Source of the DNA: Pelagibius marinus
GTDB taxonomy: Bacteria; Pseudomonadota; Alphaproteobacteria; Kiloniellales; Kiloniellaceae
Direction: 5' to 3'
DNA: 64,000 nt
Assembly (NCBI RefSeq): GCF_014925385.1
Contig: NZ_JACSDK010000014.1
Location: 186,001 to 250,000 of the forward strand
Part shown: positions 25,432-34,427 of the stretch, piece by piece
Layout: each line of letters begins with the position of its first letter
How positions within the stretch are numbered: the stretch's first letter is position 1
The notes under the pieces: model-generated
Seen by the model: only the letters and a program-made list of their open reading frames with translations
The model's database searches: none
Told to the model about the DNA's origin: nothing
Program-made: the position numbers and the translations under genes

Positions 25432-26355
25432 TCAGGCCGGGATGATGGCGCCCTTTGTGGCGATGACCCGGGCCGCCAGGCGGTGGCCGGCGGCTGCCGC
25501 GTCCTCGGGCTCGGCGCCGGCCAGGCGCGCGGCCAGGTAGGCGCCGTTGAAGGAGTCACCGGCCGCGGTGGTGTCGACCGGCTTTTCGACCCGCTCGCCC
25601 TCGACGCGGGTGATGCCGCGGCGCCGCGCGATGACGCAGGGCTCGGCCCCGCACTTCACCACCACTTCCTCGACCCCCAGGCTGAACAGGCGCTCGATCG
25701 TGGCCTCCGGGCTGGCGTCGCCGAACAGGGCTGCGTCGTCCTCGAAGGTCGGCAGCGCCAGGGCCGCCAGGCCGAGTACCTGCGTCACCGCCTCCTGCGC
25801 CTCCTCCCGGCTCTCCCAGAGGCGCGGGCGGTAGTTAGTGTCGAAGGCGATCCGGCAGCCGCCCTGCTTCAGGGTCGCCAGCAGGCCGTAGAGGCGCTGG
25901 CGGCTCTCGGCGTCGAGGATGCCCAGGGTGATGCCGGAGAGGTAGACCAGGTCGAAGCCGGCGAGGGCGGTGGTCAAAACCTCGGCCTGCTCGGGACGGC
26001 AGATCTCGCGCGCGGCGGCGGCGTTGCGCCAATAGTGGAAGCTGCGCTCGCCCCGGGTGTCGGTGCGGATGATGTAGAGGCCGGGCAGGCGGCCGGGCAG
26101 GCGGAAGACCTGGTCGGTCTTCAGGCCCTCGGCCTGCCAGGCGGCCAGCATTTCGTCGCTGAAGGGATCGTCGCCCAAGGCGGTGACGTAGTGCACCTCG
26201 GCCGGGGTGCCCGGTGCCGTCTCGTGCAGGGTCCGCGCCAGGTAGACGGCGGTGTTCAGGGTGTCGCCGCCGAAGGTGCGATGCATGTCTCCGCCGCCCC
26301 CGGCAGTCTCCGAGAGTTCGATCATGCACTCGCCGATGCTTGCGACCCGCAGCAT
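25432..26355 (-). CDS. kdgK: 2-keto-3-deoxygluconate kinase
   Basis: A 307-residue PfkB-family kinase. FGGDTLNTAVYLAR near the N-terminus and FDTNYRPRLW in the middle are features of KDG kinases, and VDTTAAGDSFNGAYL is the C-terminal PfkB signature with the catalytic Asp. It would phosphorylate 2-keto-3-deoxygluconate to KDPG for the Entner-Doudoroff pathway. ATG 26355 was chosen because similarity starts at MLRVASIGECMIELSE. No hexuronate genes are adjacent. Confidence 0.87.
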   Translation of the reverse strand: MLRVASIGECMIELSETAGGGGDMHRTFGGDTLNTAVYLARTLHETAPGTPAEVHYVTALGDDPFSDEMLAAWQAEGLKTDQVFRLPGRLPGLYIIRTDTRGERSFHYWRNAAAAREICRPEQAEVLTTALAGFDLVYLSGITLGILDAESRQRLYGLLATLKQGGCRIAFDTNYRPRLWESREEAQEAVTQVLGLAALALPTFEDDAALFGDASPEATIERLFSLGVEEVVVKCGAEPCVIARRRGITRVEGERVEKPVDTTAAGDSFNGAYLAARLAGAEPEDAAAAGHRLAARVIATKGAIIPA

Positions 26356-26502
26356 ACCCACCCCTTGTTGCTGCTGTTTCCCGGATTGCCCCGGCGCCCC
26401 AAGAGGGCGCGCCCCAGCCAATAGCGGCTGGGTGTCCGCCGTGCAAGCCTGCTCGCTGTCGCGGCGTCCGGGATCACCCTGTGGGGTTAGCAGTTGGGGA
26501 CG

Positions 26503-26829
26503 TCAGGCGGCGTTGCTCGCGGCGGCGGGCGCGGCCAGGCGCGCGCGGCCCAGGGAGATGGCCTGCAAAAGATCCTGCAGGCCGAGGCCGTCGCGGCGCA
26601 GGACGGCGTGGATCAGGGGGTCGCGCAGGAGGTCCTGCACCGAGGGCTCACCGGTGATCCAGTCGGCGGTTTCCCGCAACGAAGCGGTCTCCGGCAGGGC
26701 CCCGCGTCCCGGCAGTTCAGGCCCCGGCGGTTCTGTCCCGGATCGGTCCTGTCGGGGCCGCTCCCGCGGGTTCACGGGAACGGCGGGTTGCCGGCCGGCG
26801 ATCTTCCGGACCACTTGCTGTTCGATCAT
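26503..26829 (-). CDS. small hypothetical protein
   Basis: A 108-residue basic protein: a Pro/Arg-rich disordered first half, then SVQDLLRDPLIHAVLRRDG and LQDLLQAISLGRARLAA. A C-terminal DPLIxxVLRRDG segment of this type recurs in small uncharacterised alphaproteobacterial proteins, which is why I keep it. A weak AGGCAGGA precedes the ATG. Function unknown. Confidence 0.55.
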   Translation of the reverse strand: MIEQQVVRKIAGRQPAVPVNPRERPRQDRSGTEPPGPELPGRGALPETASLRETADWITGEPSVQDLLRDPLIHAVLRRDGLGLQDLLQAISLGRARLAAPAAASNAA

Positions 26830-26970
26830 AAGTCCTGCCTTTCAGATTGCCGTGTGTCCCTCTAGAGGACGCGATTGCCGATCGAAACTTCCCCTCGCGC
26901 TGCGCTTCCTTTCCTTTTGCCTCATATTGGCCCGTTCGCATGAGAATGATCTGACCTATTTGTGACAATC

Positions 26971-27040
26971 AGGTCTAAGTGGGCAGGTCTAAGTGGGCAG
27001 GTCTAAGTGGGCAGGTCTAAATGGGCAGGTCTAAATGGGC
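26971..27040. repeat. five tandem 14-base repeats
   Basis: AGGTCTAAGTGGGC occurs three times from 26971 and AGGTCTAAATGGGC twice from 27013, head to tail without gaps. A degenerate sixth unit begins at 27041. Confidence 0.95.
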
Positions 27041-27299
27041 AGGCCAACTTGGCCGGGCGGCGGTGCAGTGCGTCCATGGCCTGACGCGGGCCCGCGGCTG
27101 ACAGGCAGGCGTGGGACAGGGCCGGTCTGTGACATGATTGTCATCAGGCGGACAAATCTCTCTAACAATCGCTCTCTACCCTGTGCGTTGTCTCGGTCGC
27201 AGCTTCAGTCCCCCGGCCAGTTCCGCGATATGGCCGGCGCCCTTCGGGACGGTGGCGACCGACGACACTTTGAGGACTCCACGGATCCGGTTTGCCCCC

Positions 27300-27403
27300 C
27301 TTAAGTCGGATCCAGGCCGGGCGCCCGCGCCCGGAGTTTAGGATCCCTGGCTTGCTTGCCAATCCTAGCCTCACAGTGGTTCAAGATCCCTAGCCGACTT
27401 AAG
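27300..27403 (+). promoter_or_regulatory. candidate structured leader (possible riboswitch)
   Basis: A closing stem CTTAAGTCGG (27300-27309) / CCGACTTAAG (27394-27403) is exact over 10 bases across an 84-base span. Inside are CCGGGCGC / GCGCCCGG (27317-27334) and a bulged hairpin TAGGAT-TGGC / GCCA-ATCCTA (27339-27367), leaving 26 unpaired bases. The 3' strand of the closing stem overlaps the 5' arm of a terminator hairpin by two bases, the geometry of an expression platform. It matches no riboswitch class I know. Confidence 0.5.
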
Positions 27404-27431
27404 CCGGGCCCCCAGTGGCCCGGCTCTCTTT
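27402..27431 (+). terminator. terminator-like hairpin in the leader
   Basis: AGCCGGGCC (27402-27410) pairs exactly with GGCCCGGCT (27417-27425), followed by CTCTTT. No plus-strand gene lies upstream, so it most likely attenuates the leader transcript 200 bases before the BMP gene. Confidence 0.65.
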
Positions 27432-27630
27432 CGGCCCGGTGTTCTTTTCCGCTTTTCGCTTTTCCCCAAATTCGCCTCCGGTTGAGGCGCAAACAGGCCA
27501 CTTTGAACTGGCGCTTCCGGATGTTCGTGGTAGCGTAGCTTCTTTGTGCGTGGCGGTTGCGTACCGCGCTGCGGTTGCACGCTGCGCTGCGAAATAAAGC
27601 GAACAACAAGAACTCAGGCGAGGCATCTTC

Positions 27631-28641
27631 ATGTTACGCAAAGTCACGGCCGCTGCGGCGGCCCTGGTCGTTTCCACGACCCTGGCGCCCCTTTCCACCG
27701 TCGTCGCGGCCGAGGTCAATCCGGCTGTGGTCTTCGACATGGGCGGCAAGTTCGACAAGTCCTTCAATGAGGGCGTTTTCAACGGCGTCGAGCGTTTCAA
27801 GAAGGAAACCGGCGTCGAATACCGTGAATTCGAAGTCACCAACGAGACCCAGCGCGAGCAGGCGCTGCGGCGCATGGCCCAGCGCGGCGCCAATCCGGTG
27901 ATCGGCGTCGGCTTCGCCCAGGCCCCGGCGTTGGAGAAGGTGGCGAAGGAATTCCCCAAGACCCGTTTCGCCATTATCGACGCGGTGGTCGACCTGCCCA
28001 ACGTGCGCTCCATCGTCTTCAAGGAGCACGAGGGCTCCTTCCTGGTCGGCATGATCGCGGCGCTGAAATCCGAGACCGGCAAGGTCGGCTTCGTCGGCGG
28101 CATGGACATTCCGCTGATCCGCAAGTTCGCCTGCGGCTACGAGCAAGGCGCCAAGTACGTCAGCAAGGACACCGAGGTGGTGCAGAACATGACCGGCACC
28201 ACGCCGGCGGCCTGGAACGATCCGACCCGGGGCTCCGAGCTGGCCAAGAGCCAGTTCGACCGCGGTGTTGACGTGATCTATGCGGCGGCCGGCGGCACCG
28301 GCGTCGGCGTCTACCAGACCGCCGAGGACAGCGGAAAACTGGCCATCGGGGTGGACTCCAACCAGAACTACCTGCATCCCGGCACCATGTTGACGTCCAT
28401 GCTGAAGCGCGTGGACGTGGCGGCCTACAAGGCCTTCAAGGACGCCCATGACGACAACTGGACCTCAGGGATCCAGGTGCTGGGCCTGGCCCAGGACGGT
28501 GTCGGCTGGGCGCTGGACGAGTACAACAAGGACCTCATCACCAATGAGATGCGGGCCAAGGTCGACCAGGCCGCCGCCGACATCGTCGCCGGCGTGATCG
28601 ACGTCCACGACTACATGGCCAGCGACAGCTGCAGCTACTAG
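27631..28641 (+). CDS. BMP family nucleoside-binding protein of ABC transporter
   Basis: A 336-residue periplasmic binding protein of the BmpA/PnrA family, which binds purine or pyrimidine nucleosides. It has an N-terminal signal peptide (cleavage near VVAAE), then VVFDMGGKFDKSFNEGVFNG, with the DKSFN motif typical of the family, plus GVGFAQAPALE and GVDSNQNYL. No lipobox is seen. It opens the operon with the ATPase and two permeases, and is followed by a strong hairpin. Confidence 0.93.
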   Translation: MLRKVTAAAAALVVSTTLAPLSTVVAAEVNPAVVFDMGGKFDKSFNEGVFNGVERFKKETGVEYREFEVTNETQREQALRRMAQRGANPVIGVGFAQAPALEKVAKEFPKTRFAIIDAVVDLPNVRSIVFKEHEGSFLVGMIAALKSETGKVGFVGGMDIPLIRKFACGYEQGAKYVSKDTEVVQNMTGTTPAAWNDPTRGSELAKSQFDRGVDVIYAAAGGTGVGVYQTAEDSGKLAIGVDSNQNYLHPGTMLTSMLKRVDVAAYKAFKDAHDDNWTSGIQVLGLAQDGVGWALDEYNKDLITNEMRAKVDQAAADIVAGVIDVHDYMASDSCSY

Positions 28642-28650
28642 GGCTCCGGC

Positions 28651-28680
28651 CCGGGGCGTCCGCCGCGGCGGACGCCCCGG
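28651..28680 (+). promoter_or_regulatory. 14-base-pair intercistronic hairpin
   Basis: CCGGGGCGTCCGCC (28651-28664) and its exact complement (28667-28680) lie between the BMP gene and the ATPase gene, with no T-run. Such stems after binding-protein genes stabilise the upstream mRNA and reduce readthrough, giving excess binding protein. Confidence 0.75.
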
Positions 28681-28698
28681 ACGGCCGCAGGGGTTTTC

Positions 28699-30312
28699 GT
28701 GGCTGAAGAGACTCATATAGCGGCCGGCCAGGCGGCGGCGCCGGCCATCAAACTGCGCCACATCAACAAGGCCTTCGGGGCGGTGCAGGCCAACAGGGAT
28801 GTCTGCCTGACCGTCGTGCCGGGCACCATCCACGGCATCATCGGCGAGAACGGGGCCGGCAAGTCCACCCTGATGAGCATCCTCTACGGCTTCTACGAGG
28901 CCGACAGCGGGGAGATTCTCATCGGCGGCAAGCCGACGCCGATTCGCACCTCGCGCGACGCCATCGACGCGGGCATCGGCATGGTCCACCAGCACTTCAT
29001 GCTGGTCGACACCATGAGCGTGGTGGAGAACATCATGCTGGGCGCCGAATCGGGAGCCATCCTCACCTCCAGCGTCGCCAAGGCGCGCGCCGAACTGGAA
29101 CGTTTGGAGCGCGACTACAATCTGGATGTCGATCCCGATGCCCTGGCCGGCGAGCTGCCGGTGGGCCAGCAGCAGCGCGTCGAGATTCTGAAGGCGCTCT
29201 ACCGCGGCGCCGATATCCTGATCCTCGACGAGCCGACCGGCGTCTTGACGCCGCAGGAGACGGACCAGCTTTTCCGCATCCTCGATTCCCTGCGCAAGCA
29301 GGGGGTGACGGTGGTGCTGATCACCCACAAGCTGCGCGAGATCATGGCCATCACCGACCACGTCTCGGTGATGCGCGGTGGCGAGATGGTGGCTGACCGG
29401 GTGACGGCCGCGACCAGCAAGGAAGAACTGGCCGAGCTGATGGTGGGCCGCAAAGTGCTGCTGTCGGTCGACAAGCAGGCGCCCCGGGTGGGCGACACCG
29501 TGTTGTCGGTGGAGGACCTGACTTATGTCGACCGCGCCGGGGTCGCCCGCGTCGATCACGTCAGCTTCCAGGTGCGCGCCGGCGAGGTGGTGGGCATTGC
29601 CGGGGTTTCCGGCAACGGCCAGAGCGAGCTGCTGGAGCTGCTCTCCGGTATCCGCCCCATGACCGCTGGCCAGGTCGATGTGCTGGGCGAGCGCTTCTCG
29701 GCCGCGCGGCCGCTGGACCCGGCCGCCATGCGCGCCCTGCAGGTCGCCCACGTGCCGGAAGACCGCCTGCGAATGGGCCTGGTGCGCACTTTCGAGGCCG
29801 AGGAGTCGGCGATCCTCGGCTACCACCGCGACCCGGCCTACAACCGGGGCCTCTTCATGAACGGCGAAGCGATCCGCAGCGACTGCGCGAAGAAGATGGC
29901 CGACTTCGACGTGCGCCCTCAGGCGCCGGCGCTGAAGACGGCCAATTTCTCGGGCGGCAACCAGCAGAAGATCGTGCTCGCGCGCGAGCTGTCGCGCGGA
30001 CCGCGCCTGCTGCTGGTCGGCCAGCCGACACGTGGCGTCGACATCGGCGCCATCGAGTTCATCCACAAAAACCTCATCGCCATGCGCGACGCCGGCAGCG
30101 CGGTGCTGCTGGTCTCGGTGGAACTGGAAGAGATCATGTCGATCAGCGACCGCATCCTGGTGATGTTCGAGGGTCGCATCGTCGGCGAGGTGCCGGCGGC
30201 GCAAGCCGACGAGCGCCTGCTGGGCCTGATGATGGCCAACGCGGCCACGGAGGAGGAGGCGCTGGCCACCCATCCCGGCCTGCCGGGCGCCATCGCGGTG
30301 GAGCCGGAATGA
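28699..30312 (+). CDS. nucleoside ABC transporter, double ATPase
   Basis: A 537-residue protein with two ABC domains. The first has Walker A GENGAGKSTLM, signature ELPVGQQQRVEILKAL and Walker B ILILDEPT; the second has GVSGNGQSELLELLSG in the Walker A place (degenerate), and NFSGGNQQKIVLARELS as signature. This RbsA/NupA-like layout, with a degenerate second site, is usual. The start is GTG at 28699. The stop overlaps the permease start by four bases. Confidence 0.93.
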   Translation: MAEETHIAAGQAAAPAIKLRHINKAFGAVQANRDVCLTVVPGTIHGIIGENGAGKSTLMSILYGFYEADSGEILIGGKPTPIRTSRDAIDAGIGMVHQHFMLVDTMSVVENIMLGAESGAILTSSVAKARAELERLERDYNLDVDPDALAGELPVGQQQRVEILKALYRGADILILDEPTGVLTPQETDQLFRILDSLRKQGVTVVLITHKLREIMAITDHVSVMRGGEMVADRVTAATSKEELAELMVGRKVLLSVDKQAPRVGDTVLSVEDLTYVDRAGVARVDHVSFQVRAGEVVGIAGVSGNGQSELLELLSGIRPMTAGQVDVLGERFSAARPLDPAAMRALQVAHVPEDRLRMGLVRTFEAEESAILGYHRDPAYNRGLFMNGEAIRSDCAKKMADFDVRPQAPALKTANFSGGNQQKIVLARELSRGPRLLLVGQPTRGVDIGAIEFIHKNLIAMRDAGSAVLLVSVELEEIMSISDRILVMFEGRIVGEVPAAQADERLLGLMMANAATEEEALATHPGLPGAIAVEPE

Positions 30313-31439
30313 GCACCGCTCCCGTCAAGATCCCGCGCTGGGTCGATGTCGGCCTGATCCCGGTCATCAACATCGCCCTGGCCTTCCTGGTCTCCGGCGT
30401 CATCCTCTTCGCCATCGACGTCCATCCCCTGGAGGCGGTCGAGATCATCCTCTACGGCGCCTTCGGCTACGACGAGGCGCTGGGCTACACCCTCTATTAC
30501 ACCACCAACTTCGTCTTCACCGGGCTGGCGGTGGCCGTGGCCTTCCATGCCAGCCTCTTCAACATCGGCGGCGAGGGCCAGGCCTACATCGGCGGCCTGG
30601 GCGTGGGGCTCGGCATCCTGGCGCTGGACCCCTATCTGCCCTTCATCGTCATCCTGCCCCTGGCAATCCTGCTGTCGGCTGCCTTCGGCGCCGCCTGGGC
30701 GGCGATCCCGGCTTACCTGCAGGCTTACCGCGGCAGCCACATCGTCATCACCACCATCATGTTCAACTTCATCGCCGCGGCGCTGATGGTCTACCTGATG
30801 GTGAACGTGCTGATTCAGCCCGGCTCGATGTCGCCGGAGAGCCGCGAGTTCGCCGAGGCCGGGCACCTGCCTTTCATGCACGAGGTCTTCGGCTGGTTCG
30901 GCGTGAAGGTGACGCCCTCGCCGCTGAACCTCTCGGTGGTCTGGGCCGCGATCTGCTGCCTGCTGGTCTGGGTCTTCATCTGGCATACCCGCTGGGGCTA
31001 CGAGATCCGCACCGTGGGCGCCAACGAGACCGCCGCGGTCTATGCCGGGATCGACCCGAAGAAGGTAATCATGCTGGCCATGTGCGTCTCCGGCGCGCTG
31101 GCCGGCTTCGTGGGCATCAACGAAGTGATGGGCGTTCACCACCGCCTGCTGCTGAACTTCACGGCCGGCTACGGCTTCACCGGCATCGCCGTGGCGCTGA
31201 TGGGGCGCAACCATCCCGTCGGCATCGTGCTGGCCAGCCTGCTGTTCGGGATGCTGTACCAGGGCGGCGCCGAGCTGGCCTTCGAGGAGCCCAAGGTGAC
31301 CCGTGAGATGGTGGTGACCATCCAGGGCCTGGTGATCCTCTTCTCCGGCGCGCTGGCTTACATGATGAAAGGCCCGGTGGAGCGGACCTACGTGCGCATC
31401 GTCGGCATGACGCAGCGCCCGGCGGCGCAGGAGGGCTAG
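30309..31439 (+). CDS. nucleoside ABC transporter permease 1
   Basis: A 376-residue membrane protein of the YufP/BmpC permease type with about eight to ten transmembrane segments. Family blocks are ALAFLVSGVILFAIDVHPL at the start, FNIGGEGQAYIGGLG and the late YGFTGIAVALMGRNHPVGI. It overlaps the ATPase gene and is followed three bases later by the second permease, making a heterodimeric channel likely. Confidence 0.92.
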   Translation: MSTAPVKIPRWVDVGLIPVINIALAFLVSGVILFAIDVHPLEAVEIILYGAFGYDEALGYTLYYTTNFVFTGLAVAVAFHASLFNIGGEGQAYIGGLGVGLGILALDPYLPFIVILPLAILLSAAFGAAWAAIPAYLQAYRGSHIVITTIMFNFIAAALMVYLMVNVLIQPGSMSPESREFAEAGHLPFMHEVFGWFGVKVTPSPLNLSVVWAAICCLLVWVFIWHTRWGYEIRTVGANETAAVYAGIDPKKVIMLAMCVSGALAGFVGINEVMGVHHRLLLNFTAGYGFTGIAVALMGRNHPVGIVLASLLFGMLYQGGAELAFEEPKVTREMVVTIQGLVILFSGALAYMMKGPVERTYVRIVGMTQRPAAQEG

Positions 31440-31442
31440 ACC

Positions 31443-32417
31443 GTGGCGGACCTTCTTCTGAACCTGCTGCTCTCCTTCGACGCCACCCTGCGCGTCGCCA
31501 CGCCGCTGGTCTTCTGCGCCATGGCCGGGCTGTTCTCCGAGCGCTCCGGCGTCATCGACATTTCCCTGGAGGGCAAGATGCTGGCGGCGGCCTTCGCGGC
31601 GGCCAGCATGGCCGCGGTCAGCGGCTCGGCCTGGCTGGCCCTGGGCACCGGCATCCTCGTCTCCATCTGCCTGGCGCTGCTGCACGGCTTTGCCTGCATC
31701 ACCCATCGCGGCGACCAGGTGGTCAGCGGCGTAGCCATCAACATCCTTGTCTCCGGCCTGACGGTGGTGCTGGGCATCGCCTGGTTCGCGCGCGGCGGCC
31801 AGACGCCCTCGGTGGGCCCCGAGGCGCGCTTCACGCCGATCACCCTGCCGGGAGCCGAGGCGCTGGCCGACGTGCCGGTGATCGGCGCGCTCTACAGCGA
31901 GCTGATCTCCGGCCACAACCTGCTGGTCTACGTCGCCTTCGCCATGGTGCCGCTCACCTGGTGGGTGGTTTACCGCACCCGCTTCGGACTGCGCCTGCGG
32001 GCGGTGGGCGAGAACCCCAACGCGGTCGACACGGCGGGGATCTCGGTCGCGCGGCTGCGCTATACCGCCGTGCTTTGCGACGGCGTGCTCTGCGGCTTTG
32101 CCGGGACCTACCTCTCCATCGCCCAGAACGCCGCCTTCGTGCGCGAGATGACGGCGGGGCAGGGCTACATCGCGCTGGCGGCGCTGATCTTCGGCAAGTG
32201 GCGGCCGGTGCCGGCCATGCTGGCCTGTCTCATGTTCGGCTTCCTCGACGCCGTCGCCATTCGCCTGCAGGGTGTCGAGGTGCCGGTGATCGGGCCGATC
32301 CCGGTGCAGCTCATCCAGGCGCTGCCCTATGTGCTGACCGTGGTGCTGCTGGCCGGCTTCATCGGCAGGGCCGTGGCGCCCAAGGCCATCGGCACGCCCT
32401 ATGTGAAGGAGCGCTGA
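31443..32417 (+). CDS. nucleoside ABC transporter permease 2
   Basis: A 324-residue permease of the YufQ/BmpD type, partner of the preceding protein. It begins at a GTG, with ATPLVFCAMAGLFSERSGVI, a segment strongly conserved in this family, and later GLRLRAVGENPNAVDTAGI and GYIALAALIFGKW. About eight membrane segments. Together with BMP protein and ATPase it should import nucleosides. Confidence 0.92.
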   Translation: MADLLLNLLLSFDATLRVATPLVFCAMAGLFSERSGVIDISLEGKMLAAAFAAASMAAVSGSAWLALGTGILVSICLALLHGFACITHRGDQVVSGVAINILVSGLTVVLGIAWFARGGQTPSVGPEARFTPITLPGAEALADVPVIGALYSELISGHNLLVYVAFAMVPLTWWVVYRTRFGLRLRAVGENPNAVDTAGISVARLRYTAVLCDGVLCGFAGTYLSIAQNAAFVREMTAGQGYIALAALIFGKWRPVPAMLACLMFGFLDAVAIRLQGVEVPVIGPIPVQLIQALPYVLTVVLLAGFIGRAVAPKAIGTPYVKER

Positions 32418-32435
32418 GCCCATGAGCGTTAGTCC

Positions 32436-32834
32436 ATGAGCGCGGACTTGATCGAGGCGGCCGTCGCCGCCATGTCAAAAGCCTATGCGCCCTATTCGAA
32501 CTTTTCCGTCGGCGCCGCGGTGCGCGGGGCCAGCGGCAAGGTCTATGCCGGCTGTAACGTGGAGAATGCGTCCTACCCGGAGGGCTGCTGCGCCGAAACC
32601 TCGGCCCTCTCGGCCATGGTCATGGCCGGAGAGGCCCGCGTCACCGAGGTGGCGGTGGCCGGGGCCGGCGACAAGCTGGTGACGCCCTGCGGCGGCTGCC
32701 GCCAGCGCCTGCGCGAGTTCGCCGCCGATGACGTGGCGATCCACATCTGCGGGCCGCAAGGCCTGCGCAAGACGGTGACCTTGGGTGAGCTGCTGCCGCT
32801 CTCCTTCGGTCCCGACAACCTGGATCAGGAGTGA
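32436..32834 (+). CDS. cdd: cytidine deaminase
   Basis: A 132-residue tetrameric-type cytidine deaminase that turns cytidine and deoxycytidine into uridine and deoxyuridine. Zinc-site motifs are CCAETSAL (Cys-Ala-Glu) and TPCGGCRQRL (Pro-Cys-x-x-Cys); SVGAAVRGASGKVYAGCNVE is the substrate-binding block. It follows the permease by 18 bases and leads the catabolic half of the operon. Confidence 0.95.
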   Translation: MSADLIEAAVAAMSKAYAPYSNFSVGAAVRGASGKVYAGCNVENASYPEGCCAETSALSAMVMAGEARVTEVAVAGAGDKLVTPCGGCRQRLREFAADDVAIHICGPQGLRKTVTLGELLPLSFGPDNLDQE

Positions 32835-32842
32835 GCGCCCGC

Positions 32843-33655
32843 ATGTTCGAGGCGGCGGCCGCGACGGCCGATCTCATCCGCAAGCAGGTCCCGGAAGCGC
32901 CGGAGGTGGCGCTGGTGCTGGGCTCCGGCCTCGGCGCGGTGGCCGAGGCGGTCAAGCAGCGCGTGAGCCTGCCGTATGGCGAACTGCCGGGCTTTCCCCG
33001 GCCTTCCGTCGCCGGTCACGGCGGCACGCTGGTTCTCGGGCGGCTGGCCGGGCGCCGCGTCGCGGTGATGCAGGGCCGCGCCCACTACTACGAGAGCGGC
33101 CGCGCCGACGGCATGAACCTGGCGCTGGCGACGCTGAAGGAACTGGGCTGCTCCCGCCTGATTCTCACCAACGCCGCCGGCAGCCTCGACCCCCAGGTGG
33201 GGCCGGGCCGCCTCATGCTGCTCAGCGACCACATCAACTTCGCCGGCGTGTCGCCGCTCTTCGGGCTTGCCGGCAACGAGCGCTTCGTCAACCTGGTCGA
33301 CGCCTACGACCCTGCGGCGCGCCGGCAGGTCCTGGATCTCGCCGGGCGTCTCGGCATTCCGCTCGCCGAGGGCGTCTACGTCTGGTTCTGCGGCCCGCAC
33401 TTCGAAACCCCGGCGGAAATCAAGGCGGCGCAGGTGCTGGGCGGCGACGCGGTCGGCATGTCGACGGTGCCCGAGGTGATCGTGGCGCGCCTGCTGGGCA
33501 TGAAGGTGACGGCGCTCTCCATGATCACCAACCTCGCCGCCGGTCTGTCGGAAGAAAGCCTGTCGCACGAACACACCATGAAGCATGCGACGGCGGCGGC
33601 CGGCGACATGACGCGCCTGCTGACTGCCTTTCTGGAGGAGCTGAGCGATGTCTGA
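32843..33655 (+). CDS. punA: purine-nucleoside phosphorylase (trimeric type)
   Basis: A 270-residue phosphorylase that splits purine nucleosides with phosphate to base and (deoxy)ribose-1-phosphate. Blocks are VLGSGLGAVAEAV, GHGGTLVLGRL, MQGRAHYYESG, LTNAAGSL and GPHFETPAEI; all fit the PNP-I family. I prefer ATG 32843, 10 bases after AGGAG; GTG 32831 overlaps the cdd stop but has no spaced ribosome site. It overlaps deoC by eight bases. Confidence 0.93.
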   Translation: MFEAAAATADLIRKQVPEAPEVALVLGSGLGAVAEAVKQRVSLPYGELPGFPRPSVAGHGGTLVLGRLAGRRVAVMQGRAHYYESGRADGMNLALATLKELGCSRLILTNAAGSLDPQVGPGRLMLLSDHINFAGVSPLFGLAGNERFVNLVDAYDPAARRQVLDLAGRLGIPLAEGVYVWFCGPHFETPAEIKAAQVLGGDAVGMSTVPEVIVARLLGMKVTALSMITNLAAGLSEESLSHEHTMKHATAAAGDMTRLLTAFLEELSDV

Positions 33656-34427
33656 CCAAGCCGAGCAGCGCAAGGCGGTGGCGGAGCGGGCGATCCGCCT
33701 GCTCGACCTCACCAGCCTGGGCGACAAGGACGACGATGCGGTGGTCTCCGCCCTCTGCAACCGGGCGCTGGCCGCGCCGGGGCCGCTGGCCGCCGTCTGC
33801 ATCTGGCCGCGCTTTGTTACCGAGGCACGCGGCCTGCTGGAGCACAGCGGTATCCGTGTCGCCGCCGTGGCGAATTTTCCCGCCGGCGGCGACGATCTCG
33901 ACGAGGCGGTGAAACAGACCGAGGATATCGTCAACAACGGCGGCGACGAGGTGGACCTCGTCATGCCCTACAACCGCTGGCTGGCGGGCGATACCGCGGC
34001 GGCGCTGGACATGATCGCGCTCTGCAAGAAGGCCTGCGGCGACCACGTGCTGTTGAAGGTGATCCTGGAGACCGGGCGCCTGGGCGAGACGAAGAAGATC
34101 TACGAAGCCAGCCGCGATGCCATCGCCGCCGGCGCCGACTTCATCAAGACCTCCACCGGCAAGGTCGAGGTCTCGGCGACCCTTGAGGCGGCGGAGGTCA
34201 TGCTGCAGGCCATCAAGGACAGTGCTATGGACGTTGGTTTCAAGGCCGCCGGCGGCATCCGCGATACCGAGACGGCGGGGCAGTACCTGGCCCTGGCCGA
34301 CCGCATCATGGGGGAGGGTTGGGCGGACCCGCGTCATTTCCGTTTCGGGGCCAGCGGCCTGCTCGACGACCTTCTGGCGGTGCTGGGGGTTGCCTCCGCC
34401 CCGGCGGATGTGTCACGAACTTACTGA
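33648..34427 (+). CDS. deoC: deoxyribose-phosphate aldolase
   Basis: A 259-residue class I aldolase that cleaves deoxyribose-5-phosphate to acetaldehyde and glyceraldehyde-3-phosphate. LLKVILETGRLGE, DFIKTSTGK (Schiff-base Lys) and GFKAAGGIRD are diagnostic; LLDLTSLGDKDDD is the N-terminal block. Its substrate needs a phosphopentomutase (deoB), which is not in this operon. The stop shares one base with the deoA start (TGATG). Confidence 0.95.
   Translation: MSDQAEQRKAVAERAIRLLDLTSLGDKDDDAVVSALCNRALAAPGPLAAVCIWPRFVTEARGLLEHSGIRVAAVANFPAGGDDLDEAVKQTEDIVNNGGDEVDLVMPYNRWLAGDTAAALDMIALCKKACGDHVLLKVILETGRLGETKKIYEASRDAIAAGADFIKTSTGKVEVSATLEAAEVMLQAIKDSAMDVGFKAAGGIRDTETAGQYLALADRIMGEGWADPRHFRFGASGLLDDLLAVLGVASAPADVSRTY

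Larger units (their letters stand above)
26830..27630. other. long intergenic region before the nucleoside operon
   Basis: 801 bases with no convincing gene. It holds a 14-base tandem repeat (26971-27040), a weak promoter-like pair TTGTCA (27138-27143) and TAACAA (27163-27168) spaced by 19, the structured element and terminator at 27300-27431, and a small hairpin CGCCTC/GAGGCG (27473-27489). The last 100 bases before the BMP gene are otherwise plain. Confidence 0.6.

Noticed and set aside
26971..27040. CRISPR array
   Set aside because: Units are 14 bases head to tail with no spacers, and no cas genes are present.
27300..27403. tRNA or known riboswitch
   Set aside because: The closing stem is 10 base pairs and there is no cloverleaf, CCA or T-loop; no purine, guanidine or PRPP riboswitch core was found by eye.
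29919..32423. 834-codon minus-strand open frame opposite the ABC permeases
   Set aside because: His/Gln/Asp-rich shadow with no domain, opposite clear membrane proteins.
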